Positions 18,427 to 27,803 are shown, counted from the first letter of the stretch. The stretch: DNA of 47,749 nucleotides from Succinivibrio sp. (GCA_017469335.1 JAFUGP010000005.1:1-47749), one strand, 5' to 3'. Translations and numbers: made by a program. Notes: a model not told the origin generated them from the letters alone.

Positions 18427-19743
18427 CTAGGCTCTCTTGGCTGTGGCCTGCTCATGCAGCGGCGTACGCGGCCATTGCTCCAGGAGCGTCTTGATGAAAG
18501 TCGCCAGCGGAATGGCAAAGAACACGCCCCAAAAACCCAGCAGACCGCCGAACACAAAAATGGCCACCAAAATGGAGAGTGCGTCCAGATCCATGGTCTT
18601 GGAGAACAGCAGCGGAGTTAAGGCGTAGCTGTCCAGCATCTGCACCACCAGATACACCACCATCAGCCAGATGAACATGCTGCCCCAGCCAAACTGAAAC
18701 AGTGCCACCAGCACCACCGGAACACCGGCCACCACCGCGCCCACATAGGGGATCACCACCGACAGTCCCATGCCCACTCCCAACAGCAGGGCATAGTTAA
18801 GTCCGAAGCTGAAGAACAGCACGCAGTTGACCGCCCCCGTGATAATGATATGCAGCACACTGCCCATGATATAGGACTCAAAGACCTGATTGACATGCTG
18901 CCACATCTTGAGGATCAGGCGGCTTTCGGTGGGCAGCACATAGGCGACGAAACGCCGCTGCAACGCCTCCTTGTCCACCAGCATCAGGAACATGAAGATA
19001 GGCACAATGACCAGATACAGCAGCACATTGGCCACGTTGGCCACCGAGGGCACGATCTGGGTGCGGATGATCCCGGCGGCGTTGCTTACCAGTGCCGAGC
19101 GGGCTGCCTTGACATAGGCCACCAGCGCGTCCAAGGACACCATGGAATAGAGAAAATCCGGCAGATTTTCGGCTAAGGAATAGATTTTGCGCGCCAAGGT
19201 CAGATCAAAATGCGCCGCCCCCGACAGGTTGCCGCTCTCCTGAGCGCTGCTACCTGTGTGTGCAGCACCGGCACCGTCCGCAGGGTGCTCCGCAACCTCC
19301 GGTGAAAGGTGCTCCGTTGCCTCGGCGGTGGCGACGGTATCCAAATCCTTTATTTCGGGAACAATCGTCAGACTCTCGGGCAGCTTTGTGCCGGACGCAG
19401 GCTCATCGCTGCCGTTGTCCTGGGTGTAGAGTTCCAGGTTCTGGTAAAATTCCGTGCCCTGTTTGACCACCCGCGGCACCAGAAAGAGCATCACTCCTAC
19501 GGCCAGTCCCACGAACAGCAGCATCACCAGTGCCGAGCCCCACTTGCGCGAGATGCCGCGCCGCTCCAGCTGTCTGACAAACCAGTCCAGGCAATAGGCC
19601 AGGCAGACAGCCACCACAATGGGACCCACCAACCACATGAAAAAGTAGACCACAATGAAGATCCCCGCCAGCAGCAGCGCCAGTTCATTGGTGCCCGGGG
19701 CGGAAAAATTGCGCAGATACCAGTTCTTGAATAAGGCAAACAT
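18427..19743 (-). CDS. perM: AI-2E/PerM-family membrane permease
   Basis: A 438-residue protein with the typical AI-2E family layout: paired N-terminal helices (about residues 17-50), a helix near 60-80, a long soluble insert rich in Glu, Ala and Thr, then four or five C-terminal helices with SVVIPYVGAVVAGVPVVLV and the final GGLLGFWGVFFAIPLATFIK. The start at 19743 has AGGTGG five bases upstream; reading on from 19827 would add 28 residues with no site. It faces bepA divergently, as in E. coli where perM and bepA are neighbours. Substrate is not known; a link to AI-2 should not be assumed from the family name. Confidence 0.85.
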   Translation of the reverse strand: MFALFKNWYLRNFSAPGTNELALLLAGIFIVVYFFMWLVGPIVVAVCLAYCLDWFVRQLERRGISRKWGSALVMLLFVGLAVGVMLFLVPRVVKQGTEFYQNLELYTQDNGSDEPASGTKLPESLTIVPEIKDLDTVATAEATEHLSPEVAEHPADGAGAAHTGSSAQESGNLSGAAHFDLTLARKIYSLAENLPDFLYSMVSLDALVAYVKAARSALVSNAAGIIRTQIVPSVANVANVLLYLVIVPIFMFLMLVDKEALQRRFVAYVLPTESRLILKMWQHVNQVFESYIMGSVLHIIITGAVNCVLFFSFGLNYALLLGVGMGLSVVIPYVGAVVAGVPVVLVALFQFGWGSMFIWLMVVYLVVQMLDSYALTPLLFSKTMDLDALSILVAIFVFGGLLGFWGVFFAIPLATFIKTLLEQWPRTPLHEQATAKRA

Positions 19744-19896
19744 GCCTGCCACCTGTCTTTTAGGTTGAAATATCAGATGTGCTATTATGAGCCTCGTACA
19801 TCTGCTTTTCAACCAACTGCCCGTCACCTGTCAGCGCCTTGTGAAGAGCCCGTGCTCCGGGCGTTAAAGCCGACGGCTGCGCACCGGAGTGTCGCC

Positions 19897-21399
19897 TTGA
19901 GGATCATCTGCCCTCCACGGCTTAAGAAGTTAAACCAAGCCCGGCCAAACAGCATAAAAGTAAGCCTTAAGGCGGCAGCACTTACCGCGCTCTTAGCCCT
20001 GAGCGCCCCGGCCTTAAGCGCTGAGAGCTATCAGGCCCCTGACATCGGCACCGCCGGCATCACCGGCATGACCGTGCAGCGCGAAAAACAGGTGGGCGAG
20101 TATTTCATGCGCATGGCCCGTTCGCATCTGGCCATCGCCGATGATCCCGTGCTCAACGAATACCTCGACACCGTGGGCAACAAGCTAGTCGCCCACGCTC
20201 ATAACGTACGTTTTCCCTTCAAGTTTTTCATCGTCAAGAATGCCGCCTTGAACGCTTCGGCCTTTTTGGGGGGCAAAATTCAGGTCAATACCGGGCTTTT
20301 TCATTACGCCGACAGCGAAGATGAGTTCGCCTCGGTGCTCGCCCACGAAATCTCCCACGTCACGCAGCGCCACATCGCCCGCTATATCGAGGCACAGAGC
20401 CGCTCCTCCTCCCTCACCGTAGCCGGTATGATAGGTGCCGTGGCCATGGCCATCATCAATCCGGCGTTAGGTGCCGCCGCGCTCTCCACCACCGTGGGAA
20501 TTTCGGCCCAGAGCGGCATCAACTTCACCCGCGAGAACGAGGCAGAGGCCGACCGCATCGGCATCGGTCTGTTGTATGACGCGGGGTTCAATCCCGAAGG
20601 CATGTGCGACATGTTCCGCAAGCTCATGAGCATGCAGGGCAAGATCAACGCCGCCTACAGCATGCTCATCGACCATCCGCTCTCGGAGGTGCGCCTTGCC
20701 GAGGCACAGGAGCGCGTGGCGCAGCTGCCCAAACGTCACAACTCCACCAACGCCGATTTTTCCTTTGCCAAAGCCCGCATCGAGGTGCGCTATACCGAGC
20801 ATCGCGACCTGGAAGAGCTCAGGCAGCGCTTTTTAAATACCAAAGGTCTCAACAAGCTCTATCGCAACTACGGTCTGGCGCTGGTGTGCTTTGAGCAGAA
20901 AAACTACGCTCAGGCGCGGGAGTATCTGCAGGCCTTAGAGGGCTACCGCAACAACATTTTCGTGCTGGATCTGCTCACCGATATCGATCTGGCCAGCCAC
21001 AACGGTCTTATGGCCGTAAACCGCCTGCAGGAGGCCTTACGCAGCCACCCCGACAATCAGGTGGTGGTCATCAATCTGGCCAACGCCTGCCTGGAAACCT
21101 CTCAGGCCGCCCGGGCGGTAAAAGTCCTCAACACCTATTTGGGCCGTCATCCTGACAATACCTTAGCGCTCGATCTGCTCGCCAAGGCCTCTTTCAAGCT
21201 CAAGGATCGCTGCAACGCCCTGCAGGCCCAGGGACAGCTGTCCGCTCTTTATGCCAACTACGGCCGGGCGGTGAGCAGTTACAATGAAGCGCTCAACTCC
21301 TGCCCGGGGGCCTACTCCAGGGATGTGCTGCAGGCACGTCTGGTACAGTTAAGCGAGCAGCGTGCCTTCGATGAGGCCATTGAAAAAGGACTCAAGTAG
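19897..21399 (+). CDS. bepA: periplasmic chaperone/protease BepA
   Basis: A 500-residue M48 metalloprotease with C-terminal TPRs that helps LptD assembly and degrades misfolded outer-membrane proteins. HEISH at about residues 150-154 is the zinc site, with FTRENEAEADRIG carrying the third ligand. LNTYLGRHPDNTLALDLL is in the TPR part. No ATG suits the start: the in-frame ATG at 19765 would add 44 unlikely residues. TTG at 19897 with GGAG seven bases upstream is preferred and gives a basic n-region, a hydrophobic core and ALSA, a good signal peptide, and a length near E. coli BepA (487). It is divergent from perM. Confidence 0.9.
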   Translation: MRIICPPRLKKLNQARPNSIKVSLKAAALTALLALSAPALSAESYQAPDIGTAGITGMTVQREKQVGEYFMRMARSHLAIADDPVLNEYLDTVGNKLVAHAHNVRFPFKFFIVKNAALNASAFLGGKIQVNTGLFHYADSEDEFASVLAHEISHVTQRHIARYIEAQSRSSSLTVAGMIGAVAMAIINPALGAAALSTTVGISAQSGINFTRENEAEADRIGIGLLYDAGFNPEGMCDMFRKLMSMQGKINAAYSMLIDHPLSEVRLAEAQERVAQLPKRHNSTNADFSFAKARIEVRYTEHRDLEELRQRFLNTKGLNKLYRNYGLALVCFEQKNYAQAREYLQALEGYRNNIFVLDLLTDIDLASHNGLMAVNRLQEALRSHPDNQVVVINLANACLETSQAARAVKVLNTYLGRHPDNTLALDLLAKASFKLKDRCNALQAQGQLSALYANYGRAVSSYNEALNSCPGAYSRDVLQARLVQLSEQRAFDEAIEKGLK

Positions 21400-21457
21400 A
21401 AAATCCGCACATACACCCGCAGACAAACCTAAGTCTCGGTAAGACTGCCCCGCGCTC

Positions 21458-22174
21458 TCAGCTCAGGCCCAACACGCGCTTGACAAAAGGAATGGTGATT
21501 TCCCGCTGCTCCTTTAACTGCGCCTCATCCAGGGTATCAAGCACCGCCATCAGATGCGTCATGTCCCGGCTGCCGTGGGTGACCATGAACTGCGCGGTCG
21601 GAGTGGAAATCTGAAAGCCCCGCTCTGCGGCACGCAGCTGCAGGGCCTGTATACAGCCTGACTCATCCAAGTGCTCCAGAGCGCAGATAAGACCGCTGCC
21701 CAGCCTGGGCGCTAGATCGTGGCGGGTGAAGGATAACCGGTCAAACGAGCGATCGGCGCTTACCAAGAGCGTGCCGCGCCCCGCGTCATTCCAACGGTTG
21801 TAAAGTGAGAATACCGCCTGCTCCCAGTCAGGCAGTCCGGCCGCCTCCTGCACGTTGTCCAACAGATAGAGATAAGGCAGCCGCTCGGGGATGAGTCTGG
21901 TGGAGAGCTGACGGGCCAGCTGCAAATTGAGATAAACCGCCTCACGGCCTTGGCGCTGCGCAAAATCCCGCAGAGCGCACAGCACATGGGTCTTGCCGCT
22001 GCTGTGCGGACCGAAGAGGTAGACAAACTCGCAGCTGCCGCGCTCTATGATGCCGGTAAGCAACGAGATAAGCCCGGCGTTGGAGCCGGGCACGAAGTTA
22101 CTTAAGGTATAGGAGTCGGCAATCTTAAGCAGCAGCGGCTGCTGCTGCGGCCCGGAGGCCTCGTCCTTACTCAC
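21458..22174 (-). CDS. hda: DnaA regulatory inactivator Hda
   Basis: A 238-residue AAA+ protein that with the DNA-loaded beta clamp stimulates ATP hydrolysis by DnaA. The N-terminus has QQPLLLKI, a clamp-binding hexapeptide-like motif, then GPHSSGKTH (Walker A), LYLLDNVQEAAG (Walker B region) and ALQLRAAERGF and ITIPFVKRVLGL as in E. coli Hda. The start is GTG at 22174, overlapping the last eight bases of the DUF2066 gene, so the pair is translationally coupled. In E. coli hda also lies close to bepA, perM and purM. Confidence 0.92.
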   Translation of the reverse strand: MSKDEASGPQQQPLLLKIADSYTLSNFVPGSNAGLISLLTGIIERGSCEFVYLFGPHSSGKTHVLCALRDFAQRQGREAVYLNLQLARQLSTRLIPERLPYLYLLDNVQEAAGLPDWEQAVFSLYNRWNDAGRGTLLVSADRSFDRLSFTRHDLAPRLGSGLICALEHLDESGCIQALQLRAAERGFQISTPTAQFMVTHGSRDMTHLMAVLDTLDEAQLKEQREITIPFVKRVLGLS

Positions 22175-23348
22175 TTACGCGGCTCACGGTCACACTGGGG
22201 GCTGACACAAAGGCAGAGCCCGCGCGGCGCGGTCCCACCGTGCCGGACACCGGACCTGCCTGGGTACCGTTGCTGTCGTTGAAGCGGTAAACCCAGTTAT
22301 CCTCACGGGTAAATTCCGCCGCGTGCGTGAGTGTGCCGTCCAAGATGGTAGCCGTGGAGCCGCTGGGGATATCCACGATAAGTCCCCCGTCGGAGTAGCC
22401 GGCCACCCGGAAGCTGGACTCATAACCGTAGGTAACCAGGGCCGCACGGATACGGCTTAAGTCCGCCAGATCCTGCACGCCGTTTAACTTGACCCTGACA
22501 TACCCGCGGTTGGGCCCCAAGACAAAACCACCGTTGCCAGAGCCTGCGGAGACCACGTTTTGCTGCAGAGTGGCACTCTCCTGCTGCGCGGCCAGGATCC
22601 TGGCTATCTCAGAGGCGGACTTGGCGGCGGCCTGAGCCCCCTGTCCTACCGCCTCGCCGCGGCCTAAGTGCGCACCCTGCGCGGTATAGAGGTTCCATTT
22701 GAAGATAAGCGCGCCGTCGCCGTCGGACTCCTCCCCGCCCGTGAGTATATAGGCCGCGCCGTAGCGCGCAGAGGCCTTGACCAGATCCTGCTCGCTGCGG
22801 GCGAGCACCTTGGCCGGAGTAACCAGCTGCACATCGTCCAAATCCAGCAGCGGGAAGGTGAGCGAGAAATGTTCAATCTTGGCGGCGTTGGAGAGTTGCG
22901 TACTGAAGAGATCGCGCTCGGAGCCGCCCAATAACTGCGAGCTGTCATCGCCTATATTCACCAACCAGGCCACCACCTTGTCAGAGCTGCCGCCCCACAC
23001 CAGGGCACCGGTTGATTTGACGAAATCGCTCACTTTCTTGCTGTCAAACTCGACCTTGAGCAGATCACCGTTGATCTCCACATTTTTAAGCGCGGCCACG
23101 GCATCGGCCAAAGCCTCGTCCTTGCCCTGCTCTGAACTGACGGAGAGCCTGGCCTGCCTGAAGGCCGCAAGCAGTGCCCCGTCAATGCCTTTTGACAGAT
23201 CCTGCTCGTAGACCATGGGAGATGTCTGGGTATCTTGAACGGCAACACCATCCTGCTCCTCGGCCAAGGCCGCTGTGGTCAACCCCAGGCACCAGGCCGC
23301 ACAAAGCACCGGTACCGTTAATAATTTATACATAAATTTCAAACTCAT
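22167..23348 (-). CDS. DUF2066 secreted protein
   Basis: A 393-residue exported protein. The N-terminus (about 30 residues) is a signal peptide ending near TAALAEEQ. The middle carries VVAWLVNIGDDSSQLLGG and FPLLDLDDVQLV, wording typical of the DUF2066 family found beside hda and purM in several gammaproteobacteria. The C-terminal part holds a repeated beta-rich segment. Function is unknown. ATG at 23348 is used; TTG at 23351 and ATG at 23333 are also possible, and no strong ribosome site decides. It overlaps hda by eight bases and is divergent from purM. Confidence 0.72.
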   Translation of the reverse strand: MSLKFMYKLLTVPVLCAAWCLGLTTAALAEEQDGVAVQDTQTSPMVYEQDLSKGIDGALLAAFRQARLSVSSEQGKDEALADAVAALKNVEINGDLLKVEFDSKKVSDFVKSTGALVWGGSSDKVVAWLVNIGDDSSQLLGGSERDLFSTQLSNAAKIEHFSLTFPLLDLDDVQLVTPAKVLARSEQDLVKASARYGAAYILTGGEESDGDGALIFKWNLYTAQGAHLGRGEAVGQGAQAAAKSASEIARILAAQQESATLQQNVVSAGSGNGGFVLGPNRGYVRVKLNGVQDLADLSRIRAALVTYGYESSFRVAGYSDGGLIVDIPSGSTATILDGTLTHAAEFTREDNWVYRFNDSNGTQAGPVSGTVGPRRAGSAFVSAPSVTVSRVSE

Positions 23349-23455
23349 CAAAAAGACTGACAGCCTTTACTACGAAAGTCCAATGCCCCGTGATTTTAAC
23401 ATAGTGGCAGGCCTCACCGCTTATGCTCAAAGAGACTGCAACTTACGGGGTGTGC

Positions 23456-23484
23456 TTGAAATAACCCTCCCTGCACCCTAAAAT
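23456..23484 (+). promoter_or_regulatory. sigma70-type promoter for purM
   Basis: TTGAAA at 23456-23461 and TAAAAT at 23479-23484 are separated by exactly 17 bases, about 70 bases before the purM start. No PurR-like operator was recognised beside it. Confidence 0.65.
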
Positions 23485-23551
23485 ATCTGCACCTATTCTC
23501 ACCGGCCTTTTGCAGGCCTTTCACAGGAGGGGCGCTGGCCCGAAGAGCGAC

Positions 23552-24586
23552 ATGACCAATCTTACCTATAAGGATGCCGGAGTGGATATCGACGCCGGCG
23601 AGGCTCTGGTGGAGCGTATCAAAGAGCCGGTAAAGCGCACCAATCGTCCGGAGGTGATAGGCGGTCTGGGCGGCTTCGGTGCCCTGACCAGGTTGCCTGA
23701 GGGTTACAAACAGCCGGTGCTGGTAAGCGGGACCGATGGTGTGGGAACCAAACTGAGACTGGCCATTGATCTGCAGCGCCACGATACGGTAGGCCAGGAT
23801 CTGGTGGCCATGTGCGTCAACGATCTCATCGTGCAGGGCGCCGAGCCACTGCTCTTTTTGGATTACTACGGCACGGGACGTCTTAATGTGGATGTGGCGG
23901 CCACCGTGGTCGCCGGTATCGCCAAAGGTTGTGAAATGGCCGGCTGTGCGCTGGTAGGCGGCGAGACGGCCGAGATGCCCGGCATGTACGAGGAAGGCGA
24001 TTACGATCTGGCGGGATTTGCCGTGGGCGTGGTCGAGGAGTCGGAGATCATCGACGGCTCCAAGGTTAAGGCCGGAGACGCGCTGATAGCCCTAGGCTCC
24101 TCGGGTCCGCACTCCAACGGCTACTCTCTCATCAGAGCCATTTTAAATTCGGGCAACATCAATCCCCAGTACACCACCCTGCCTTCGGGGCGCAAATTGG
24201 CTGATGCTCTGCTCGAGCCCACCCGCATCTACGTGCGCAGCGTGCTCAAATTGATTAAGGAAGTTGAGGTGCACGCACTGGCACATATCACCGGCGGCGG
24301 TTTTTGGGACAACATTCCGCGCGTGCTGCCGGAGGATCTCTGCGCCAAACTGGAGGCTGCCAGCTGGCAGAGGCCTGAGGTCTTTGATTTCTTGGCCGAG
24401 CAAGGGGGAGTGTCGGAGCGCGAGATGTACCGCACCTTCAACAACGGTGTGGGCATGATTGCCGTGGTACCACAAGAGCAAGCTCAAGCGGCCTTAGATT
24501 CCTTAAAGAGCAGCGGAGAGCAGGCCTGGCGTATAGGCAGTATGGTACCGGTTGGTGACGACGGTGAGCAGGTAAAACTGAGTTGA
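23552..24586 (+). CDS. purM: phosphoribosylformylglycinamidine cyclo-ligase
   Basis: A 344-residue enzyme that closes the imidazole ring in purine synthesis (FGAM + ATP to AIR). [72 protein letters not shown] and [11 protein letters not shown]-like [14 protein letters not shown] are all standard. The ATG at 23552 is preceded by AAGAG at short spacing and matches E. coli PurM (345 residues). In E. coli purN follows; here the next gene downstream is a microprotein, so purN is elsewhere or replaced. Confidence 0.96.
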   Translation: MTNLTYKDAGVDIDAGEALVERIKEPVKRTNRPEVIGGLGGFGALTRLPEGYKQPVLVSGTDGVGTKLRLAIDLQRHDTVGQDLVAMCVNDLIVQGAEPLLFLDYYGTGRLNVDVAATVVAGIAKGCEMAGCALVGGETAEMPGMYEEGDYDLAGFAVGVVEESEIIDGSKVKAGDALIALGSSGPHSNGYSLIRAILNSGNINPQYTTLPSGRKLADALLEPTRIYVRSVLKLIKEVEVHALAHITGGGFWDNIPRVLPEDLCAKLEAASWQRPEVFDFLAEQGGVSEREMYRTFNNGVGMIAVVPQEQAQAALDSLKSSGEQAWRIGSMVPVGDDGEQVKLS

Positions 24587-24649
24587 ATTTCTACCGTTTA
24601 GGCAGACATTTCTGGCGCTAATACAAGTTATAACCCACGGGCGAGATAA

Positions 24650-24766
24650 ATGATGTCACTAACAGGACTGATAGCGTTTGATCTGTTTTTTGGCGTGGTC
24701 TTTTTTATTTCCGTTTACGCACTATATCGCCATTGGAGGAATAAAGACAGAAACAAATTATTTTAA
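24650..24766 (+). CDS. 38-residue single-helix membrane microprotein
   Basis: An ATG pair at 24650 opens a 38-codon frame. The product begins MMSLTGLIAF, continues as a very hydrophobic, Phe-rich helix through FFGVVFFISVYALY, and ends in a basic tail with RHWRNKDRNK. This is the form of a small bitopic membrane protein with its C-terminus in the cytoplasm. The ribosome site is weak (GCGAGA about five bases upstream), so confidence is moderate. It lies 63 bases after purM. I do not recognise the family; the order hydrophobic helix then RHWR-type basic tail recalls small CcoQ- or KdpF-like subunits only in general form. Confidence 0.5.
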   Translation: MMSLTGLIAFDLFFGVVFFISVYALYRHWRNKDRNKLF

Positions 24767-24909
24767 ATAATTAACAGGTTCAAACTACAAGCAAAAGTTT
24801 CTTGCCAACCAGGCACACATAGATGGTATTTTCAGGCTCCAAGGCACGCTATGGCTTTAATTCGACAGGGAACTCCCACCTCAACATTATGACGGGCTCA
24901 ACACCTTTT

Positions 24910-24931
24910 ATCGCCCGCTTAAGCAGGCGAT
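24910..24931. terminator. inverted repeat in the purM-gmhA gap
   Basis: ATCGCC and GGCGAT flank CGCTTAAGCA, giving a long stem with one mismatch. It is followed by TTTAG on the plus strand and by TAAAAGG on the minus strand, so it may end transcription from either direction only weakly. Confidence 0.4.
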
Positions 24932-25059
24932 TTAGTCACAGGCCACTTGAATATCCTTCCTCAAAGTGACCAACTTAATTACAAATACCGGTAAAAAACT
25001 GCCTCTCTTATGTGTAAGTATTGATATGACGATTTGCAGTATTTATCGGGAACTCAATC

Positions 25060-25659
25060 TCAGTCCTTCCTGATATTCAGCATATCCTCAATGCCGCGGA
25101 TCATGATGTGAATGATCATCGTATGTACTTCCTGAATACGATCGGCATAGCCATCGTGCGGCACAATAATCGGCAGATCGCAGAGATCTTTGAGAGCACC
25201 GCCGTCCTTGCCCAGCAGGCAGATACTGGTCAGCCCCTTTTCCTTACACACCCTGCAAGCCTCGATAATGTTCTTGGAATTACCGGAGGTGGAGATCCCC
25301 AGGAACACGTCACCGGCAAAGCCCATGCCCTCAATATAGCGGGCAAAAACCTGATCAAAGCCGTAATCATTGCCCACACAGGTCAGATGGCTGGGGTCGC
25401 AGATGGCTACCGCCGGATAGGAGGGACGGTTCTCCCGATAGCGGCCGGTCAGCTCCTCGGCAAAATGCTGAGCGTCGCACATGCTGCCGCCGTTGCCGGC
25501 ACTGATGATTTTCCCTCTTCTGGCAATACTGTGAGCCATAATCGAGATGGCCATTTCAATTTGCGAGGCGCTGTCCGGACGACCTATAAAAAATCCCAAC
25601 ACCTCGTAGGCTTCCTTAAGCTCGTCTATGACCTTAAAAGTTAGGGTCTGGTTGCTCAT
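25060..25659 (-). CDS. gmhA: sedoheptulose 7-phosphate isomerase
   Basis: A 199-residue SIS-fold enzyme that makes D-glycero-D-manno-heptose 7-phosphate, the first step towards the ADP-heptose of the lipopolysaccharide core. [25 protein letters not shown] is close to E. coli GmhA, followed by [25 protein letters not shown] and a C-terminal [15 protein letters not shown] lies seven bases before the ATG at 25659. It follows dnaQ by 18 bases in the same direction, so they are probably co-transcribed. Its presence indicates heptose-containing lipopolysaccharide. Confidence 0.95.
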   Translation of the reverse strand: MSNQTLTFKVIDELKEAYEVLGFFIGRPDSASQIEMAISIMAHSIARRGKIISAGNGGSMCDAQHFAEELTGRYRENRPSYPAVAICDPSHLTCVGNDYGFDQVFARYIEGMGFAGDVFLGISTSGNSKNIIEACRVCKEKGLTSICLLGKDGGALKDLCDLPIIVPHDGYADRIQEVHTMIIHIMIRGIEDMLNIRKD

Positions 25660-25677
25660 ATTTTTCTCCTCTTCTTG

Positions 25678-26601
25678 TTATGCACCTGCTCCCAGGCGCT
25701 CTTCCCAGCGTCTGTCAGCCTCTTTTTCGGCGGCCAGATAATCCTGATAGGCACTCTCCAGGCCGTGGCTGTGCAGAAGTTCCTGCAGTTTTTGCTCACG
25801 CTGTGCCTTCTGCCGGGCTTTAAAGGCACCTTTATCTTCGCCTTCCTGCGCCGTCAGCTGTTCCATGTCAAACTCAGGCCCCCAGTCACTGCCGCAGAGC
25901 TTAACGCCCTCGCGCTCTATGCAGTGGGCCTGCGAGAGCGGCACCATCTGGTGGTAGTGCGCGCTTAAATCCTGAGGGCCAACCTCTATCTTGGGCAGGG
26001 TATAGCCTTGAGGCCGCACCCAGCTCTGACCGGCGACGGTTTTGGTTTCTCCAAAATCCATGCTGGTCTGTCCACCGGTCATGGCCAGATAGACCTCAGC
26101 GAGCAACTGTGCGTCCAATAAAGCGCCGTGCAGCGTACGGGCCGAGCGATCCACCGCCAGCAGTTTACACAGATTATCAAGGTTGACCTGATGCCCCGGC
26201 AGCAACTTCATGGCCAGCGAGACCGTATCCACCACCTCGGCCATCTGCGCGGTCTGCTCGGTGATCCCCATCAACAGCCATTCCTTATCCAAAAAGGAAG
26301 TATCAAACCGGGCGTTGTGAATGAGCAGCTTGGAGCCGCGGATAAAATCGATGATCTGCTGCCCCACCTCGGCAAACTTAGGACAGCCGCGCAGGCTGTC
26401 CCAACTCATGCCGTGCACTTCCTGAGCTTCTTTGTCTACCTCACGCTCGGGATTGATGTACAGTTGCAGCTTGTTGCCGGTGATTTTGCGGCCCATAATC
26501 TCGACACAGCCCACCTCAATGATGCGGTGCTCACCGGGAGTGCCGTCATCACCGCGACCTGTAGTCTCGGTGTCCAAAGCCACCAGTCTCTCTTCTGCCA
26601 T
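25678..26601 (-). CDS. dnaQ: DNA polymerase III epsilon subunit
   Basis: A 307-residue 3'-5' proofreading exonuclease. LDTETTG (D10, E12) is the ExoI motif, LLIHNARFDTSFLDKEW the ExoII motif, and TLHGALLDAQLLAEVYLAMTGG the ExoIII motif, all matching E. coli DnaQ. The C-terminal part, where E. coli binds the alpha subunit, is longer (about 120 residues) and rich in charged residues. ATG at 26601 is chosen; TTG at 26616 with AGGA six bases upstream would add five residues and cannot be excluded. It is divergent from rnhA, as in E. coli, but with a much larger gap. Confidence 0.95.
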   Translation of the reverse strand: MAEERLVALDTETTGRGDDGTPGEHRIIEVGCVEIMGRKITGNKLQLYINPEREVDKEAQEVHGMSWDSLRGCPKFAEVGQQIIDFIRGSKLLIHNARFDTSFLDKEWLLMGITEQTAQMAEVVDTVSLAMKLLPGHQVNLDNLCKLLAVDRSARTLHGALLDAQLLAEVYLAMTGGQTSMDFGETKTVAGQSWVRPQGYTLPKIEVGPQDLSAHYHQMVPLSQAHCIEREGVKLCGSDWGPEFDMEQLTAQEGEDKGAFKARQKAQREQKLQELLHSHGLESAYQDYLAAEKEADRRWEERLGAGA

Positions 26602-26765
26602 AAGCCCTGCCGGCAAGACTTATCCTGCCTCAAGTAAAATCGCTGTCCCCATACAGAGGGGCTCAAGTATGGACACTCTAGCAAATTGATGACCCATGCT
26701 CAATAATACTTTGCAGTATTTGACGGTAAAATCAAAGTATTAGAAGAATAGCTCTCTTAAGTCTC

Positions 26766-26888
26766 AAAGAGAGGTGGCTGTCACCTGTCCCCAAAGCAGC
26801 TCACCGCCCGCAGTTGCGAATTGGCAGGTGGAAAAAGGGCTCTCCGGGGCCTAAGGTGCGGCCGAGTCGGGCCACTCTTTTTAAACTC
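26766..26888 (+). ncRNA. candidate structured RNA in the dnaQ-rnhA gap
   Basis: The block is GC-rich in an AT-rich setting. GAGGTGGC at its left and GCCACTC at its right can close a long helix (one bulge), and the right arm is followed by T5. Inside, CACCGCC pairs with GGCAGGTG around a CGCA-GT-TGCG hairpin. AGGTG/CACCT at the left can form a competing local hairpin. It does not match tRNA, 4.5S, 6S, tmRNA or RNase P RNA as far as I can recall them. It could equally be a REP-like repeat. Confidence 0.3.
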
Positions 26889-27133
26889 TGTTTAATTATA
26901 CACACTCAGTTTATTTGTTAGAACACATCTAGTTTTTATACGTACTAACTGTCTTGATTTGCACCCCTTTTTGCATTTTCAGTACTTTTATATCAAAAAC
27001 GCTTCTTTAGTGCCAAAGTGGGGTCAAAATGACTTTTTCTAACTTTATTTCCTTATAAATCATGGTGGAAAGCACTATTTTCATATTTTCATACCCACCC
27101 CCTGCCCATTTTTGCCACCGATCACAAAATAAC

Positions 27134-27150
27134 CGTCTAAAAATTAGACG
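27134..27150. promoter_or_regulatory. perfect dyad upstream of rnhA
   Basis: CGTCTAA, AAA, TTAGACG is a perfect inverted repeat about 140 bases before rnhA, in an AT-rich promoter-like region. A TATGTTAAAAT extended -10 candidate lies at 27212-27222, 62 bases downstream of it. An operator is a reasonable guess. Confidence 0.4.
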
Positions 27151-27290
27151 CATCATGGCTTTTTGGCACCTTATTCATTGTTATTCAGACTAAAAAGTAA
27201 ATTTTCATTTCTATGTTAAAATGGCACCAACTTAAGAACAGATGGCAACGCGTTCTACCGTGCGGTACCCCTCCGGAAACTGGAGCACAA

Positions 27291-27755
27291 ATGTTGAAGG
27301 AAGTGGCAATTTATACCGACGGGTCCTGTCTGGGCAACCCGGGAGCAGGTGGTTACGCGGCGGTACTTGAGTACCGCGAACATCACAAGGAATTATCTCA
27401 GGGCTATCTCCTGACGACCAACAACCGGATGGAGCTCAGAGCGGTGATAGCGGCTCTGAGGGCACTGAAAGAACCATGTGCGGTGACGCTGACTACTGAC
27501 AGTCAGTATGTGAAAAACGGCATCACCCAATGGCTGGCAAACTGGAAGAGCCATAACTGGCAAACCAGTGCCAAAAAGGCTGTCAAGAACCAGGACCTGT
27601 GGCAGCAGCTCGATGAAGAGTGCCAGCGGCACCAAATCACCTGGCAATGGGTGAAAGGGCACGCGGGACATCCACAGAATGAGCGCTGTGACGAACTGGC
27701 CAGAACAGCCGCAGGCGGGGAAGGCAAAGTCCAGGATGAGGGCTACCTCCCCTGA
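27291..27755 (+). CDS. rnhA: ribonuclease HI
   Basis: A 154-residue endonuclease that cuts the RNA strand of RNA-DNA hybrids. The four catalytic carboxylates fall at the E. coli positions: D10 (IYTDGSC), E48 (NNRMELR), D70 (TTDSQYV) and D134 (ERCDELAR). GGAG lies five bases before the ATG at 27291; reading on from 27213 would add 26 residues without a site. It is divergent from dnaQ, and mltD follows 48 bases downstream. Confidence 0.97.
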   Translation: MLKEVAIYTDGSCLGNPGAGGYAAVLEYREHHKELSQGYLLTTNNRMELRAVIAALRALKEPCAVTLTTDSQYVKNGITQWLANWKSHNWQTSAKKAVKNQDLWQQLDEECQRHQITWQWVKGHAGHPQNERCDELARTAAGGEGKVQDEGYLP

Positions 27756-27803
27756 AATTGAAAACTTAGCGCAGTGTCCTTTAACACTGCAAGCAGGGCT
27801 AGG

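Larger units (their letters stand above)
24587..25059. other. purM-gmhA intergenic region
   Basis: Apart from the 38-residue gene at 24650-24766 no further coding is seen. An inverted repeat at 24910-24931 (ATCGCC and GGCGAT flanking a GCTTAAGC core) could be a terminator for transcripts from either side, though its T run is weak. The rest is moderately AT-rich with no recognised RNA. Confidence 0.5.
26617..27290. other. large dnaQ-rnhA intergenic region
   Basis: In E. coli dnaQ and rnhA start almost back to back; here about 670 bases separate them. Four parts are visible: an AATACT/AGTATT dyad at 26705-26720, which may be part of a dnaQ promoter; a GC-rich, highly foldable block at 26766-26881; a very AT-rich stretch from 26881 to about 27200 with many T runs; and a perfect dyad at 27134-27150. 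No protein-coding frame is convincing. Confidence 0.6.

Noticed and set aside
18427-19743. PerM-family protein as the AI-2 exporter linked to lsrK
   Set aside because: Family name AI-2E is historical; the gene sits with bepA as in E. coli, not with the lsr genes, so no AI-2 role is inferred.
26766-26888. tRNA, 4.5S RNA or 6S RNA in the dnaQ-rnhA gap
   Set aside because: No cloverleaf with anticodon arm, no signal-recognition tetraloop region and no long 6S-like bubble could be found; left as an unassigned structured block.
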